Part shown: piece by piece, positions 47,596 through 58,109 of the stretch
Layout: each line of letters begins with the position of its first letter
Numbering within the stretch: position 1 is the first letter of the stretch
Assembly: GCA_025200525.1 (NCBI GenBank)
Contig: CM045762.1
Location: 125,741,752 to 125,805,751, forward strand
Direction: 5' to 3'
DNA: 64,000 nucleotides
DNA from: Camellia lanceoleosa
Taxonomy: Eukaryota > Streptophyta > Magnoliopsida > Ericales > Theaceae
Translations under genes and position numbers: made by a program
Notes under the pieces: generated by a model
Seen by the model: the letters and a program-made list of their open reading frames with translations, nothing else
Databases searched by the model: none
What the model was told of the DNA's origin: nothing

Positions 47596-48289
47596 TCTGG
47601 ATGATTGTTAGGAAAGGTATAGTGGACCAAAAACAGTTACCCAAGGCTTCTCAATACAACCCAAGGCATGCAAAAAGTAAAGGATGCAAACGAGTTATAA
47701 ACAACAACTAACTCCACGGAACCGAGTCCGGATACGACAAATAAAGAAAAGGGGAAACTGGGATCGCTATAACTAAAAACTATTTTAGTCGCTGTATAGT
47801 TAGTTTTAGCTACTAAAATTATTTAGTTGCCGAATGAAAAACAAAAACTTACTTTTTATCTTTGGCGACGAAAAGTTTGGTCACCAAAAATTTGTTTTCA
47901 ACGACTAAAAAATATTTTAGTCGCTGTCTAGTTAGTTTTGACTACTAAAATTATTTATTCGTCAAATGAAAAACAAAAATTTACTTTTTATCCTTGGCAA
48001 CTAAAAGTTTGGTCACCAAAAATTTATTTCCAGTGACAAGTATTTTAGTCGCTGTATAGTTAGTTTTGGCTACTAAAATTATTTAGTCGCCGAATGAAAA
48101 ATAAAAATTTACTTTTTATTTTTGGCGACTAAAAGTTTGATCGGCAAAAATTTATTTTCAACGACTAAAACAATTTTTAGTTGCCAAAGAACTGAAATAT
48201 TTGGAGGGAGACATTTCAAATTTTGAAGAGATTTATAAAATTGTTTAGTCGCTAATAATCATATATATATATATATATTCTTCTTTGCC

Positions 48290-48590
48290 CATTTTTTTGC
48301 CCTAAATTAAATTTGTTTCTCTAGGAGCTCTCTCTTCTCCATCTTTGGGTCATTGATCTCAATCCCTCAAGCCGCTCTGTATGTCCTTTCCACCATCGCC
48401 GACACCACCGGCTTCTTTGCAAGATATCTCATCAGAAGCCTTGTGGTGGTGAATCCAGAGAGCAACTCATTAGTAGTGATCGGCTAGGGCTAGGGCTCCA
48501 CACTGATTAAGCCGCCACCGGTTTGACTAATTTGATTGTGGGTCCACCATCGTTCTATGGGAACAAGTCGACCATGCTTGATCTCCAAAA
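48290..48590 (+). other. Possible captured gene fragment in the CACTA element
   Basis: A segment unlike the AT-rich repeats around it, with codon-like text (ccaccatcgccgacaccacc) and balanced base composition. It reads open for about 60 codons and then stops near 48487. I cannot assign a donor gene. CACTA elements often carry such fragments. Confidence 0.3.
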
Positions 48591-48654
48591 AACAAAAAAG
48601 CACATTTATTGAAAACTTTAGGCGACTTTTCAAGAACTAAAAAAAATTAGTCCC

Positions 48655-48680
48655 CTATACCTTTCCTAACAATCATCCAG
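48655..48680 (-). repeat. 26-nt inverted copy of solo-LTR sequence
   Basis: This 26-base stretch is the exact reverse complement of 47597-47622 inside the solo LTR about 1 kb away. It interrupts a gactaaa/ttagtc repeat context. It looks like templated filler DNA from break repair. Confidence 0.75.
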
Positions 48681-48791
48681 CGACGAAGCTGGCCACCAAA
48701 AAATTTAGTTGGCAAAAATCTTCGGTGACTAAAAAATGACTTTTGGCAACTAAAAATTTAGTCGCCAAAAGAGTGATTTGTTGTAGTGTAC

Positions 48792-49440
48792 CATGAAATT
48801 CCAATGTCTTTTCTCTTTACTATAGACAAGTTGTATTTTGGAATGTGTTTCAAAACTTCAAAATTTAGTAACTTTTGATTTGAAACTCCATATTTTGTAA
48901 AATTTATATTTTTGGAATCATCTCATCGAGAACTATCAAACAAGATCTATGATGATTATGAAATTTTGAAAAGAAAAAAACATTCACTGAGTTTTCTGAC
49001 TAAAAGTCAAAGAAATTTCATTGACTTCTTAATTGTCCAATTTCTGAAATTTTTCTATGAGAAAACAAGCAAATTTTGAAATTTCTCTGAGCAAGTATGA
49101 AATTTCTTTAAGCAATTTTGTTAGTGAAACTTAAAGTTAATTAAGATGACATTTAACTAATTTTAGTGAAATTTCTCTAACTTTGGGTCAATGAAATTTT
49201 ATTTTTTTATTTTCTTTTGAATTTGATGTTAATCGTGAATTTTTTTTAGTAGATCTTGATGAGAGAAAACTAAAAATATAAATTTTATGAAAAATGGATG
49301 CATAAATAAAAAGTTATTAATTTTTAAAATTTTTAAGTCATTTTAAAGATAGCATAACAAACTGTTAGTACTGGAGGTCCTTTGGTTTGGATTGAAAATG
49401 ACATTGGAAGTCTTAAAGGACTTGAACAAAATTTTTTTCT
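48792..49440. other. AT-rich intergenic sequence, no gene seen
   Basis: Only repeated gaaatttctctgag-like words (49080-49200) stand out. This is the far flank of both the CACTA element and the large MULE. Confidence 0.5.
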
Positions 49441-49858
49441 TATATCCTTAAACGAGTCCGGATCCTCTACTGGATTTGTTTGCGGGAGTTCTTCTAGTGC
49501 CCTAAAAAACGACATCATTTTGAGAGGAAAATTCCCAAAAAAAAAAAAAAAAAAAAAATCTATCTAAAGAAGAAGGAACAAAGAAACTGAAAGAGAAGAA
49601 GAGAGGGAGAAGAAAAGACAAATGCGACAACTCTCCGGCGACCCTCACCAACGCGACCACCCACCACTGCTATTACTTGCCGACATCCTTCTTCTACCCC
49701 CACTGCTACCACCGCATGAGCCCCATTCTCTCTCTCTAAAGCGGCAATGGTGAAACACTAACCCTTTTTTTTCCAGAGGTTTCGACAGGTGGGCTGTGAT
49801 GGCGCCGATGATGGTGTGAGAGCTTCGATGAGGTAGCATAGCGAGGTGATGGTGGCGA

Positions 49859-51899
49859 TATAGCTTATTCGATTTAGACCCGACCCATTTGATGTTGTAA
49901 ATCCAGGTTTCACTGTCTTATATAGTTATCCATGTCTTGTTTCCCCTTATATCTTTTTGAGCTTGGCTATTAGGATGTGTTGGTTGTGTTTGGAATAGGT
50001 TGGTAGCTTGTTTTTCAAACTGTTATTGCCTAGAATTTTTTTCATTCGTTGGAGCGACACTTCTTACACTCGAGTGGTGTTTGTGAACCTTCAATACTTT
50101 TACAGGTCTGCAAAAATACTGGGAGTTTGTATTCTTCGCTCGAGCAAAGCTTCTTGCGTTCAAGCGACGATTCTTTGTCTGTAAAACTACTGGGAGTTTG
50201 TATTCTATACTCGAGCGGTAAAACTTATTGTGTTTGGAAGTTCGAGTGACACTTCTTGCACTTGAGCAACCTGTGCGTACATCAGTTCGTAAACAACCAT
50301 TTTTGATTTACTTTTTCATTTCTCTCTCTCTAAACATTTCAAAACCCTAATTTCTTCCACTCTCTCTCTTTAAAACTCATATATTTTCCTTGAATACACC
50401 TAGATTCGTCGATCTTTTCACTCATGTCCGTTGTTAAAAAGATAAAGCTCAGCGAGGACTTCATTCTAATGAGAGCAAAGTTGATTTTTGGCATGTTTGA
50501 GTTTCCTACACACACACTTTCTCTCTCATCTTCTAAGCTTGAGGTAGGGATATCTCCACACTTTTATGAGTTTTAACTTAGTTATTTATTATTTCTAAAC
50601 AATACTGAGATTTTGGAAGATTTGGAACAAATTTAGGGTTTTGGGTAAAAATCAAAAGAGGGGTTTTTCAAATGGATCCTTGAAAATAATTTTGACTTGG
50701 AAAATAATGTTGAGTTAGGAATGAATGGTGGATTTTGATATTTGCGATTGATTTTGGAAAGAAAAGGGATTTTGCCCTAAATGCCTCAAATGTTGATTTT
50801 ATATAAATAATGAGATTGATATTGAAATTATGAAATTGGAATCATGTTAATGAGGATGGTAGAGTTGGATATGTATTATCACTCACCTCTTGACAATTTG
50901 GAAAAATTTATCTTTGTTGATAATTGTTTATTTTTTTAGAAATATCTGTTTTGGGCTATTGGTGGAGGATAGCTATGATTGTTGTAGAAATTGCATGTAA
51001 ATTAGGAGAATTGAAACCATTTTCTCATCAATTTGCATTGAGCATTGCGGTATATTTATTTCGTGGAAAATGTATTTTGTTTTGAGAAAAAGGGTGAATC
51101 TAGGGAGGAATTGATGTTATATCAAACAAGTTGGCCTCTATGTCTAGGATGAAAGTCCAGAAAATTGTGTGTATACATGGGTGCCGATCCTGCGGAAATC
51201 TAAATATCCGTAAAATGGCAATAGTAGTACTTGTACAGCCTACGTTTACATGGGTGCCGGTTTACGGTTTCCCGCGGATGAAATTCCTGTGAAAGGTTGT
51301 ATTGGTTTTGAGATTCCTAGAGTGTGATTCACTGCCCTATTTTCTATTGTGAGGAAATGATTTATGAACTCTGATATTAATTTGGCATTGCATAGTTTTC
51401 AAAAGAGATGTAAAATGTTTTGGCATATGCATCCACCTTATAGCTTTGTTAAGATTCATACACTGTGTTGGATTATTTCTAATGGACTTTAGCTCACCTT
51501 ATGTAGGAAAAACATTACAGGTGTTGATGATATACCTCCGCCAAGGCAATAGCTTGGAAGGACTTAGAGCAAAAGCTTATTTTGTGTATTTACTATATTT
51601 GTTTTTGTACAAGCCCAGGGCTTTAACAGTATTGGACTTAAGTCCACTTTTGTTGTAACCAAGCATTGTCTTGGAAAGTTGTAAGTTTTAGGACATTCAT
51701 TTATCTGCTTTTACCTTCGTTCTTTTACTTTTTGTTGTAACATATGCTAAAGATTCATGGTTAAACTTGTGAATTTATATTTGCATATGTCACCCTCTTG
51801 TACAGGTAATTGGGATAAATGAAAGATAATTATTTCATCATGTGTTGTTATGTAATTAATGTTGTGGATGGTGCAAAGTAATTATTTCGGGACGTGATA
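49859..51899 (+). repeat. Solo gypsy LTR, plus orientation
   Basis: 2041 bp from TATAGCTTATTCG to CGGGACGTGATA. It aligns with the LTR at 62772 (shared tgtttggaataggttggt, ttgcctagaatttt and a GAGCG-rich block) and ends like other chromovirus LTRs. Flanks ggcga (49854-49858) and ggtga (51900-51904) match at 4 of 5 positions, so it is an older solo LTR. Confidence 0.75.
50048..50280. repeat. CTCGAGCG array in the plus-oriented solo LTR
   Basis: Two clear units of about 75 bp (gtaaaactactgggagtttg then a tactcgagcgg-like string), plus further gagcgacacttctt-like words. Located about 190-420 bp from the LTR start. Confidence 0.7.
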
Positions 51900-52539
51900 G
51901 GTGAGATGACTAAACTCGACCACGCTCTCCAGAGAAAAGCAAGTCACGGAGAAAAGAGAAAAGTAAGTCATGCTCTTCTTTTATCTCTTTCTTTTTCTTC
52001 GTTTCGTTCTCTCTCTTCTTCACTCTCTCTCTACTTGCTCTTGGGCAGAAATCAATCGAGAAAATAATCAACAAGAAATGGGTTTTTACTTTGGATTTGT
52101 GACCCAATTCACTACTATTGCTATTGTTCCTTTAACTTTATATTAACAGATTTGAAAATCTTGAAATCTTTGAGTTTTGTAGCTGTTTCCTATTCTTTCT
52201 GTACTTAGGTTTGGATAGTACTTTCTTTGATTGGTGTTGTTTATGTAGTGGTCGATGGGTGTGAAATGGTTTCACAGATTGACAAATTTGTTCTGGAATT
52301 GAAGATTGAGGAAATGGATTTTCGTTGATTATCCATAGATTTTGTTTATTGTTCTTTCTTTTCTCTTAGCTTCTCTGCTTCACATAGTTAGATATTTTTT
52401 AGAAGTTTCCTCTCAAAATGATGTCATTTTGGGGCTAATACAGGACCCAGGTAGACAAATCCGACAGAGGATCTAGATTCATCCTTAAACTACTAAATGT
52501 TTATAATGGGAGAGTTGTAGCTAATCTCCCTATAAGAAT

Positions 52540-52850
52540 TGATTTCGCTGTAAGGATTGTTGTGAAATATTTGATAACCATCAAAAGAGATGTAATTGGA
52601 ATTCTAATAAGTTTTAAATAAAGTGGAAATAGGAGAAAGTTTTACCATGTGGAAAGTGTGGTATGCCATGGGTAAATCACATGGTGTGATGAATAGTAGT
52701 GTATAGTGAAGGTTTTATCACCTATAAATAGGTGAGTTTGCATGGTTATGAAGAAATAGAAAATTATGTATTACTTGTGTGATCCTTTTTATTTCCTCTT
52801 CCATTGTGACTCTTTTCTTCTTTTTATTTTCTTTAGTTTTATAATACGTT
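52540..52850 (+). repeat. Putative Copia 5' LTR
   Basis: A TATA box (cacctataaataggtg, about 52711) sits in a short LTR-like segment starting near tgttgtgaaatatttg (about 52559) and ending near ttttataatacg (about 52848), directly before a Copia gag relic. The borders are estimates and no partner LTR is seen in the window. Confidence 0.5.
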
Positions 52851-52989
52851 ATTAACATGAGAGTCTAGCCAGCTAAGAAGACAAAGCTACTGGGTGGTTG
52901 TAGTAAATATAAATAAATTCTAAAGCTAATTTTTTATTTCCTTAATATATTTACGTGATGCTAAATATATTAGTTTTGTTAAATTCAGT

Positions 52990-55752
52990 AATCATGTCAA
53001 ATCTTTCAAAATTAGAATTATCACTCTTGACATTTCGAAAAAATATTTATCATGGATTCTGATGTTGAGATCCATCTTATGCAATGAATGTTGTAGATAC
53101 CATAAAACATGAAAATGAAGCATTCCTACAGGTTCACGCAAAGGTAATGATATTCATTCACCATCATCTACAAGAAGAATTAAAAACTGATTACATCACA
53201 GTTAAAGATCCACTTATTTTGTGGAATAGTTTGAAGGAGAGATATGAGCACCGAAGATTGTAATCCTCCCAAGAGCTTGTTATAATTGGTTGTACCGATG
53301 TTGCAAGGTTATAAATCAATTAGTGAGTACAATTCCGCTTTTATTTAAAATAATCTCTCAATTAAAATTATGTGGAGAAAAATTATTGAAGAAAATATGC
53401 TTGAAAAACATTCTCCACATTTCACGCCGATAATGTGCTTTTGTAGTAGCAATATAGAGAGCTGCTTTTCAAAGTATTTTGAACCGATTTCATGCCTTCT
53501 TGTGGTCAACAAACTAATCAATTGTTATTGAAAATCATTTATCCCATCCAACTCGTTTCGCTTCCATTCCTTGAAGTAAATGAGGTTGCATTTCATAGTC
53601 ATGGACGAGGGAGAGGTCATCGCTTGATATGGCCAAGGTAAAAACAATTACCAAACCAGGGGATATGTTCAAAAATAATATGTCATTCCACCGTAAGTGG
53701 AATAATTTTGGAACATCACAAGAAAAGGGAAAATGTTTATTGAATAAACCTCCCAAGAATTATGAAAATGCTCATTACAAATGTGACATGACAGGGCATT
53801 GGTTGCATACTTGTCGTACGCCTAAACATTTGGTGGATCTTTATCAAATATTGATAAAAGAAAAAGGAAAAGGAATTGAGATGCATTTCACAGATCATTA
53901 TGAATCCATTGATATTAATCATCTTAATGTTTATGATTTCTTTGAAGATTCTGAAGGAAAAATTGATCCTTTAATTAGTGATAGAAATGTTTACACTAAT
54001 TAACTTGATTTTTTAAATACCATGATGTATTGTTCTATTTTGATTATGATTTTGAAGTTTGTGTTTTTGGGTTTAATAGTTTGTATTTTCTTGCTTTAAG
54101 TTTTGAGAATAATGAATTTCAACTTTTTAGAGGCATGGCTTTCATTGATGCATTGACTAACTCCAAAATGATTGGCGATGATATTTGTCTGGTGGACAGT
54201 GCAACCACATACATAATCTTACGTGATGCAAAATATTTTATATTATTAGTCATGGGAAAAGCTAATATCAATACAAGTTTAGGTTCTGCAAACCTAATTG
54301 AAGGCTCCTAAGAGCCAATATTATGTTGTCAAATGGAACAAAAATTTGTATTGACGAAGCCAAATGGAATATAGCCTGTGATATAAATGGGTGTTTGTTT
54401 GAAAACAATGAGCAAAATGAAATTGTAAGATATAAAGCACGATTTATTACGAAAGGTTTTCGAAAGACTTGGTTTGATTATAAGAAAACATATTCACCCC
54501 TAATGGATGCAATTACATTCACATTTTTCATTAGCTTGGTAATCACAAAAAATTTAGATATACATCTAATGAATGTAGTTACAACATATTTATATGGATC
54601 ACTAGATAGTAATATATATATATATATGAAACTCCTTTAAGGATTTAAAATGCCAGAAGCATCTAATTCAAAACTCAGAAGTGTTTATTCAATCAAACTA
54701 CAAAGATCTCCACGGGTTGAAACAATTTGGACGTATGTGGTATAATCAACTTAGTGCATATTTGTTGAAAGAAGGATATGTAAATGATCCGATTTTTCCA
54801 TGCATTTTATTAAGAAATCGTAATCGATTTGCAATTGTTGTAATATATGTTGATGATTTGAATCTTGTGAGAACTCCAAAAGAGCTTACAAAATTGCGTA
54901 TTTAAAGGAATTTGAATGAAAGATCTTGACAAAACAAAATTTTGTCTCGCCTACGCTCAACACATTTTCCAAATGAGATTCTTGTACATCAATCAACATA
55001 TATAGAAAAAGTCTTGAAGAACTTTTATATGGATAAAGCTCATCCTTTGAGTACTCCTATGGTTGCTCGACTGTTGATATAAAAAATGATCTTTTTTCGA
55101 CCTCAAGAAGATAATGAATAACTCCTTCGTCAAGTACTATATCTTAGTGCAATTGGTGCTCTCGCAGTATTTTGCAAATTGTACCAGACTTGATATTGCA
55201 TTCACGTCAATTTATTAGCAATATGTAGTTCCGCACTCAACCAAGGCTTTGGAATGGAGTAAAGAAAATATTACATTATCTTCGTGGAACAACTATTATG
55301 AGTTTATTTTATTCAAATAAATCCAACTGAGGTTAATCTGATATGCTGCATGTTGGATATCTTCATCCACATAAAACCAAATAAAAAACATGATATGTTT
55401 TTACCTATGAGCATACTCGCTATATCTTGACGATCAAGAAACAAATATTGACATTGGATCAAGCTTTCTTCAAATCACTTAGAGATACTCTTCTGCAATT
55501 CATAAAGTAAGTCGAGAATGTATTTAGCTTAGATCCATGATCCATCATATTCAAGAAAGATGTAGATTATCTTCAACAAAAAAGATAGTCCAACCATATT
55601 ATATAAAAAATAATGTTATGTATCACATGACAAATAAGGCTATATTAAAGGTGATAGAGACTAAACACATTTCACCAAAATTCTTTTACACATATGAGTC
55701 TTCCAAAAGAATTCACGGCAATATTGGTGTTGAACAAGTATACGCCAAGTAA
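52990..55752 (+). pseudogene. Ty1/copia gag-pol relic lacking integrase
   Basis: The gag of the UBN2 type begins MSNLSKLELS (about 52996) and continues with LQEELKTDYITVKDPLILW. A zinc-knuckle remnant (YKCDMTGHWLHTC, first Cys lost) lies at about 53780. Protease DICLVDSATTYIILRDAK (about 54181) is followed directly by reverse transcriptase text (NEIVRYKARFITKGF, about 54417) with YVDDLN (about 54849), then RNase H shreds to about 55750. The integrase segment normally between protease and reverse transcriptase is missing, with a junction near 54340-54370. Many stops and frameshifts make it long dead. Confidence 0.85.
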
Positions 55753-56639
55753 TAATCTAATGTATATATTTATCGGCCTATGACCCGAATCGCCCCCACG
55801 GGTTAACGTGATTTAATCGGCCAAGAATCCCGATTACCTACTACCAAACCAAACTAGACGAACTCAACAGAGAGTGAAGCGGGCCAAACGGGAAGCAATA
55901 ATTAAAAACTTTGTCCATAGAGTCAGGCTTATATGCACATCAAAATATTCCATATACATATGTTAATAACTCACAAATGTAAAGCATAGCAACATAAATT
56001 TGTGTGCCAGACAGATCATTCAAAACCGAAGTCAACCAACAAACTATATGCAAATGTACCTAATCCTCGCCGACACATGACAACATAGAACAAAGACGAC
56101 ACAAAGGCGTACGAAGGCAAGTCTCAGACGTACGAGACGAAGGGCCGACTTCCTCCAAAACCTTTTGTTGTTCCAAGGGCTACGTATCATGCATTTCATC
56201 AGCCGGGTTTGTAGTTTCCTCGCTCACCTACAAACACACACATGGTGAATGAGCGAGCTTTAAAGGCCAAAGTTATGAATAATATCAAATAAAAGATACA
56301 ACAATATGTAGAACAACATAATCCGAACTACTTCGGGGCCCAATTCATATTTCTAATTAACATATATATACACAATGTAAGTCAAGTGACTGTGGTTCTA
56401 AATAACATATTGGCCTTTTTGGCCTCTTTATCTTTCATTTATAAGTCAAAATCCAGCCCCTCCTCGCCCACTCATATTCATTTCCATCGGCCTTCGCCCA
56501 ATTATCTTTCCTTTCCACTCGGGTTTTGGCCCAAATACACTGCGGTCAAAACCGGCTTAAAGCCCAAATACACTTCAGGTCAAAAACTAGCTCGTGCCCA
56601 ACACATCTTCGTGTCAAATCGGCTCTTAGGCCCACATTT

Positions 56640-56760
56640 ATATCAAACTGCCTTCGCCCATATTTATATCAATCTCGCTCATAGGCCTTTTCATTTTAAA
56701 CCGGCACATAGGCCTTTCATATCAAACTGCACATAGGCCTTTCATATCAAACTCGTCACA
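56640..56760. repeat. LTR tandem array, about 25-bp units
   Basis: Successive cacataggcctttcatatca units with diverged ttcgcccatatttatatcaa relatives just before, at 680-980 bp from the U5 end. Confidence 0.7.
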
Positions 56761-57059
56761 CCATTCAAATTAATGAACTTTACAAAACTTACATAAGAGT
56801 AAGCTTAACGGAACAAATAACATATCTTTAGATATTACTTCATCGCGGGCCGGTGATGTGGATTTCTGCCCCCGAGCTTGACCCCAGCGATATCACATGC
56901 TAACACATATGGGTCAAGCTAAATAGTTCAATCCGTTTTAATTCACGTATCTCTTTAGGTTTTATTCTTATCTCTTTAACTCAATCACAATGCTCAATGC
57001 ACGCCTAAGAGTGTTTAGAAGTGAAAGAGAATCTGAAAATGTAACACGTAACGACATCG

Positions 57060-57285
57060 TAATTTCAGCCAGTAGCCCTCGCCGAGTTGCCGAGCGACCT
57101 CCCTAAGTCCGCAGTACCGGTTGTTTATTTCCGCCGAGTTGAACTCGACAGCCGAGCGGACTTCTGCTCACATAGCTCCCCGCCGAACAGCTAACTTCCT
57201 GGGCCGAGCGAAACTATGTTCCGCAGAAATGTCAGAAGCTTGATTTCCGCCGAGCGAGACTTCCCGCCGAGCTGACGCCAAAAAT
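57060..57285. repeat. CCGAGCG array in the minus-oriented LTR
   Basis: Repeated gccgagcg/gccgagtt/ccgccgag words at about 20-45-bp spacing form a GC-rich island in AT-rich LTR sequence. Confidence 0.7.
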
Positions 57286-58009
57286 TGCTGGGTTTTCCGT
57301 AATAATTCTTTTGAGTTCAAACTCTCGATATTCAACCAATCTTTTCTTGCATATTAAGGCCCCAATCTCACATATGTTTGTACTAACATGCCATAGACAT
57401 CAAAACACATCACAATGGGGCCTAATTTTCAGATACTTATACTTATGTCTCCAAATAAATCCAAATTATACTAAACTACTTCCAATACATTAAATCTATG
57501 CATTTAAGCTTTATCCTCATCAATCATGCATGCATGTCAATTCTGATCTATTTCAAATGGTACAAATGGTGCTTCTAACCATGAACTCAACAAAAACATG
57601 CTTTCAAGTGTAGGATTTAAATACTCATATCTCCACATTCAACTTAATACATGCTATTTATGCAAAAACCATGGTGATCCTCTAGACATGCAGTATTTCA
57701 ACTTCAAATTCATCAATTAGAGCACAACCTTGCTTCGCGATCACCAATTAATCTTTTAATTGCAAATTCACAAGTTCAATCTCATGAATTTACTCACCTA
57801 GGAGCCTTAAGCACCCAAGCTCTAGCCAAATCTGTTTAATCCCCAAATTGCTTGAGCCAGTAAATACACAATTTTCTCTATTCTCTCAGCTGCCCTCTTT
57901 TGTTTTCTTAGAGTTTGATCACCAAGGAAGTTACAGAGGAGAATACAAAGATATAGTGCCTTGTCATAAATTCAACCCCACTAACATATGTTTTAATATA
58001 AATATTTGG

Positions 58010-58109
58010 NNNNNNNNNNNNNNNNNNNNNNNNNNNNNNNNNNNNNNNNNNNNNNNNNNNNNNNNNNNNNNNNNNNNNNNNNNNNNNNNNNNNNNNNNNN
58101 NNNNNNNNN
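58010..58109. other. Assembly gap (100 N)
   Basis: Exactly 100 N, a conventional placeholder for a gap of unknown size. Features on the two sides should not be assumed contiguous. Confidence 0.98.

Larger units (their letters stand above)
45677..47771 (-). repeat. Solo gypsy LTR inside the CACTA element
   Basis: 2095 bp bounded by TGTCACGCCC and GGGATCGCTATA on the plus strand, with a perfect 5-bp duplication actaa (45672-45676 and 47772-47776). The TATAGCGATCCC start on the minus strand matches the 3' LTR of the chromovirus at 62772, so it belongs to a related family. No internal region remains, which implies recombination between LTRs. It carries a 40-bp tandem array, a CGAGCG-type array and the AGCTCAC...AGGTG-like bipartite motif. 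Confidence 0.85.
45470..48190. repeat. CACTA internal tandem array, about 122-bp units, split by the solo LTR
   Basis: Units contain ttttagtcgctgtatagtta, ctactaaaattatttagtcg, gaatgaaaaacaaaaattta and ggtcaccaaaaattt in order. About one and a half copies lie left of the LTR (45470-45676) and about three right of it (starts near 47784, 47907 and 48030). Confidence 0.8.
45239..48788. mobile_element. Non-autonomous CACTA (En/Spm-type) element
   Basis: The ends are CACTACAACAAAATGCAC (left) and ...TGATTTGTTGTAGTG (right), inverted repeats with the diagnostic CACTA terminus. They are flanked by a perfect 3-bp duplication tac (45236-45238 and 48789-48791). Length is 3550 bp, of which 2095 bp is a nested solo LTR. 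Subterminal regions are packed with TTTAGTCGCC/GGCGACTAAA motifs typical of transposase-binding repeats. No transposase is present. Confidence 0.9.
49450..52485. mobile_element. Terminal-inverted-repeat element (MULE-like, possibly gene-carrying) with nested solo LTR
   Basis: Sequences 49454-49530 and 52408-52482 are inverted repeats of each other (gatcctct ... ggattt ... acatcattttgagaggaaa), with weaker similarity continuing inward. The outer borders are approximate and no target duplication was found. Without the nested LTR (49859-51899) the element is about 1 kb. The interior near 49620-49858 is GC-rich and unlike the flanks, so it may be captured host sequence. Superfamily not certain. 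Confidence 0.5.
55772..58009 (-). repeat. Gypsy LTR, minus orientation, running into the assembly gap
   Basis: The start tatgacccgaatcgcccccacggg and the following ggccaagaatcccgattaccta text parallel the LARD LTR end (cgacccaaacttgcccc ... ggccagtaatccaaggattaccta). It carries the bipartite motif (56225-56259), a tandem cacataggcctttcatat array (56650-56755) and a CCGAGCG block (57060-57280). The other end is not seen before the gap. It interrupts or abuts the Copia relic, whose 3' LTR is not found. Confidence 0.65.
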
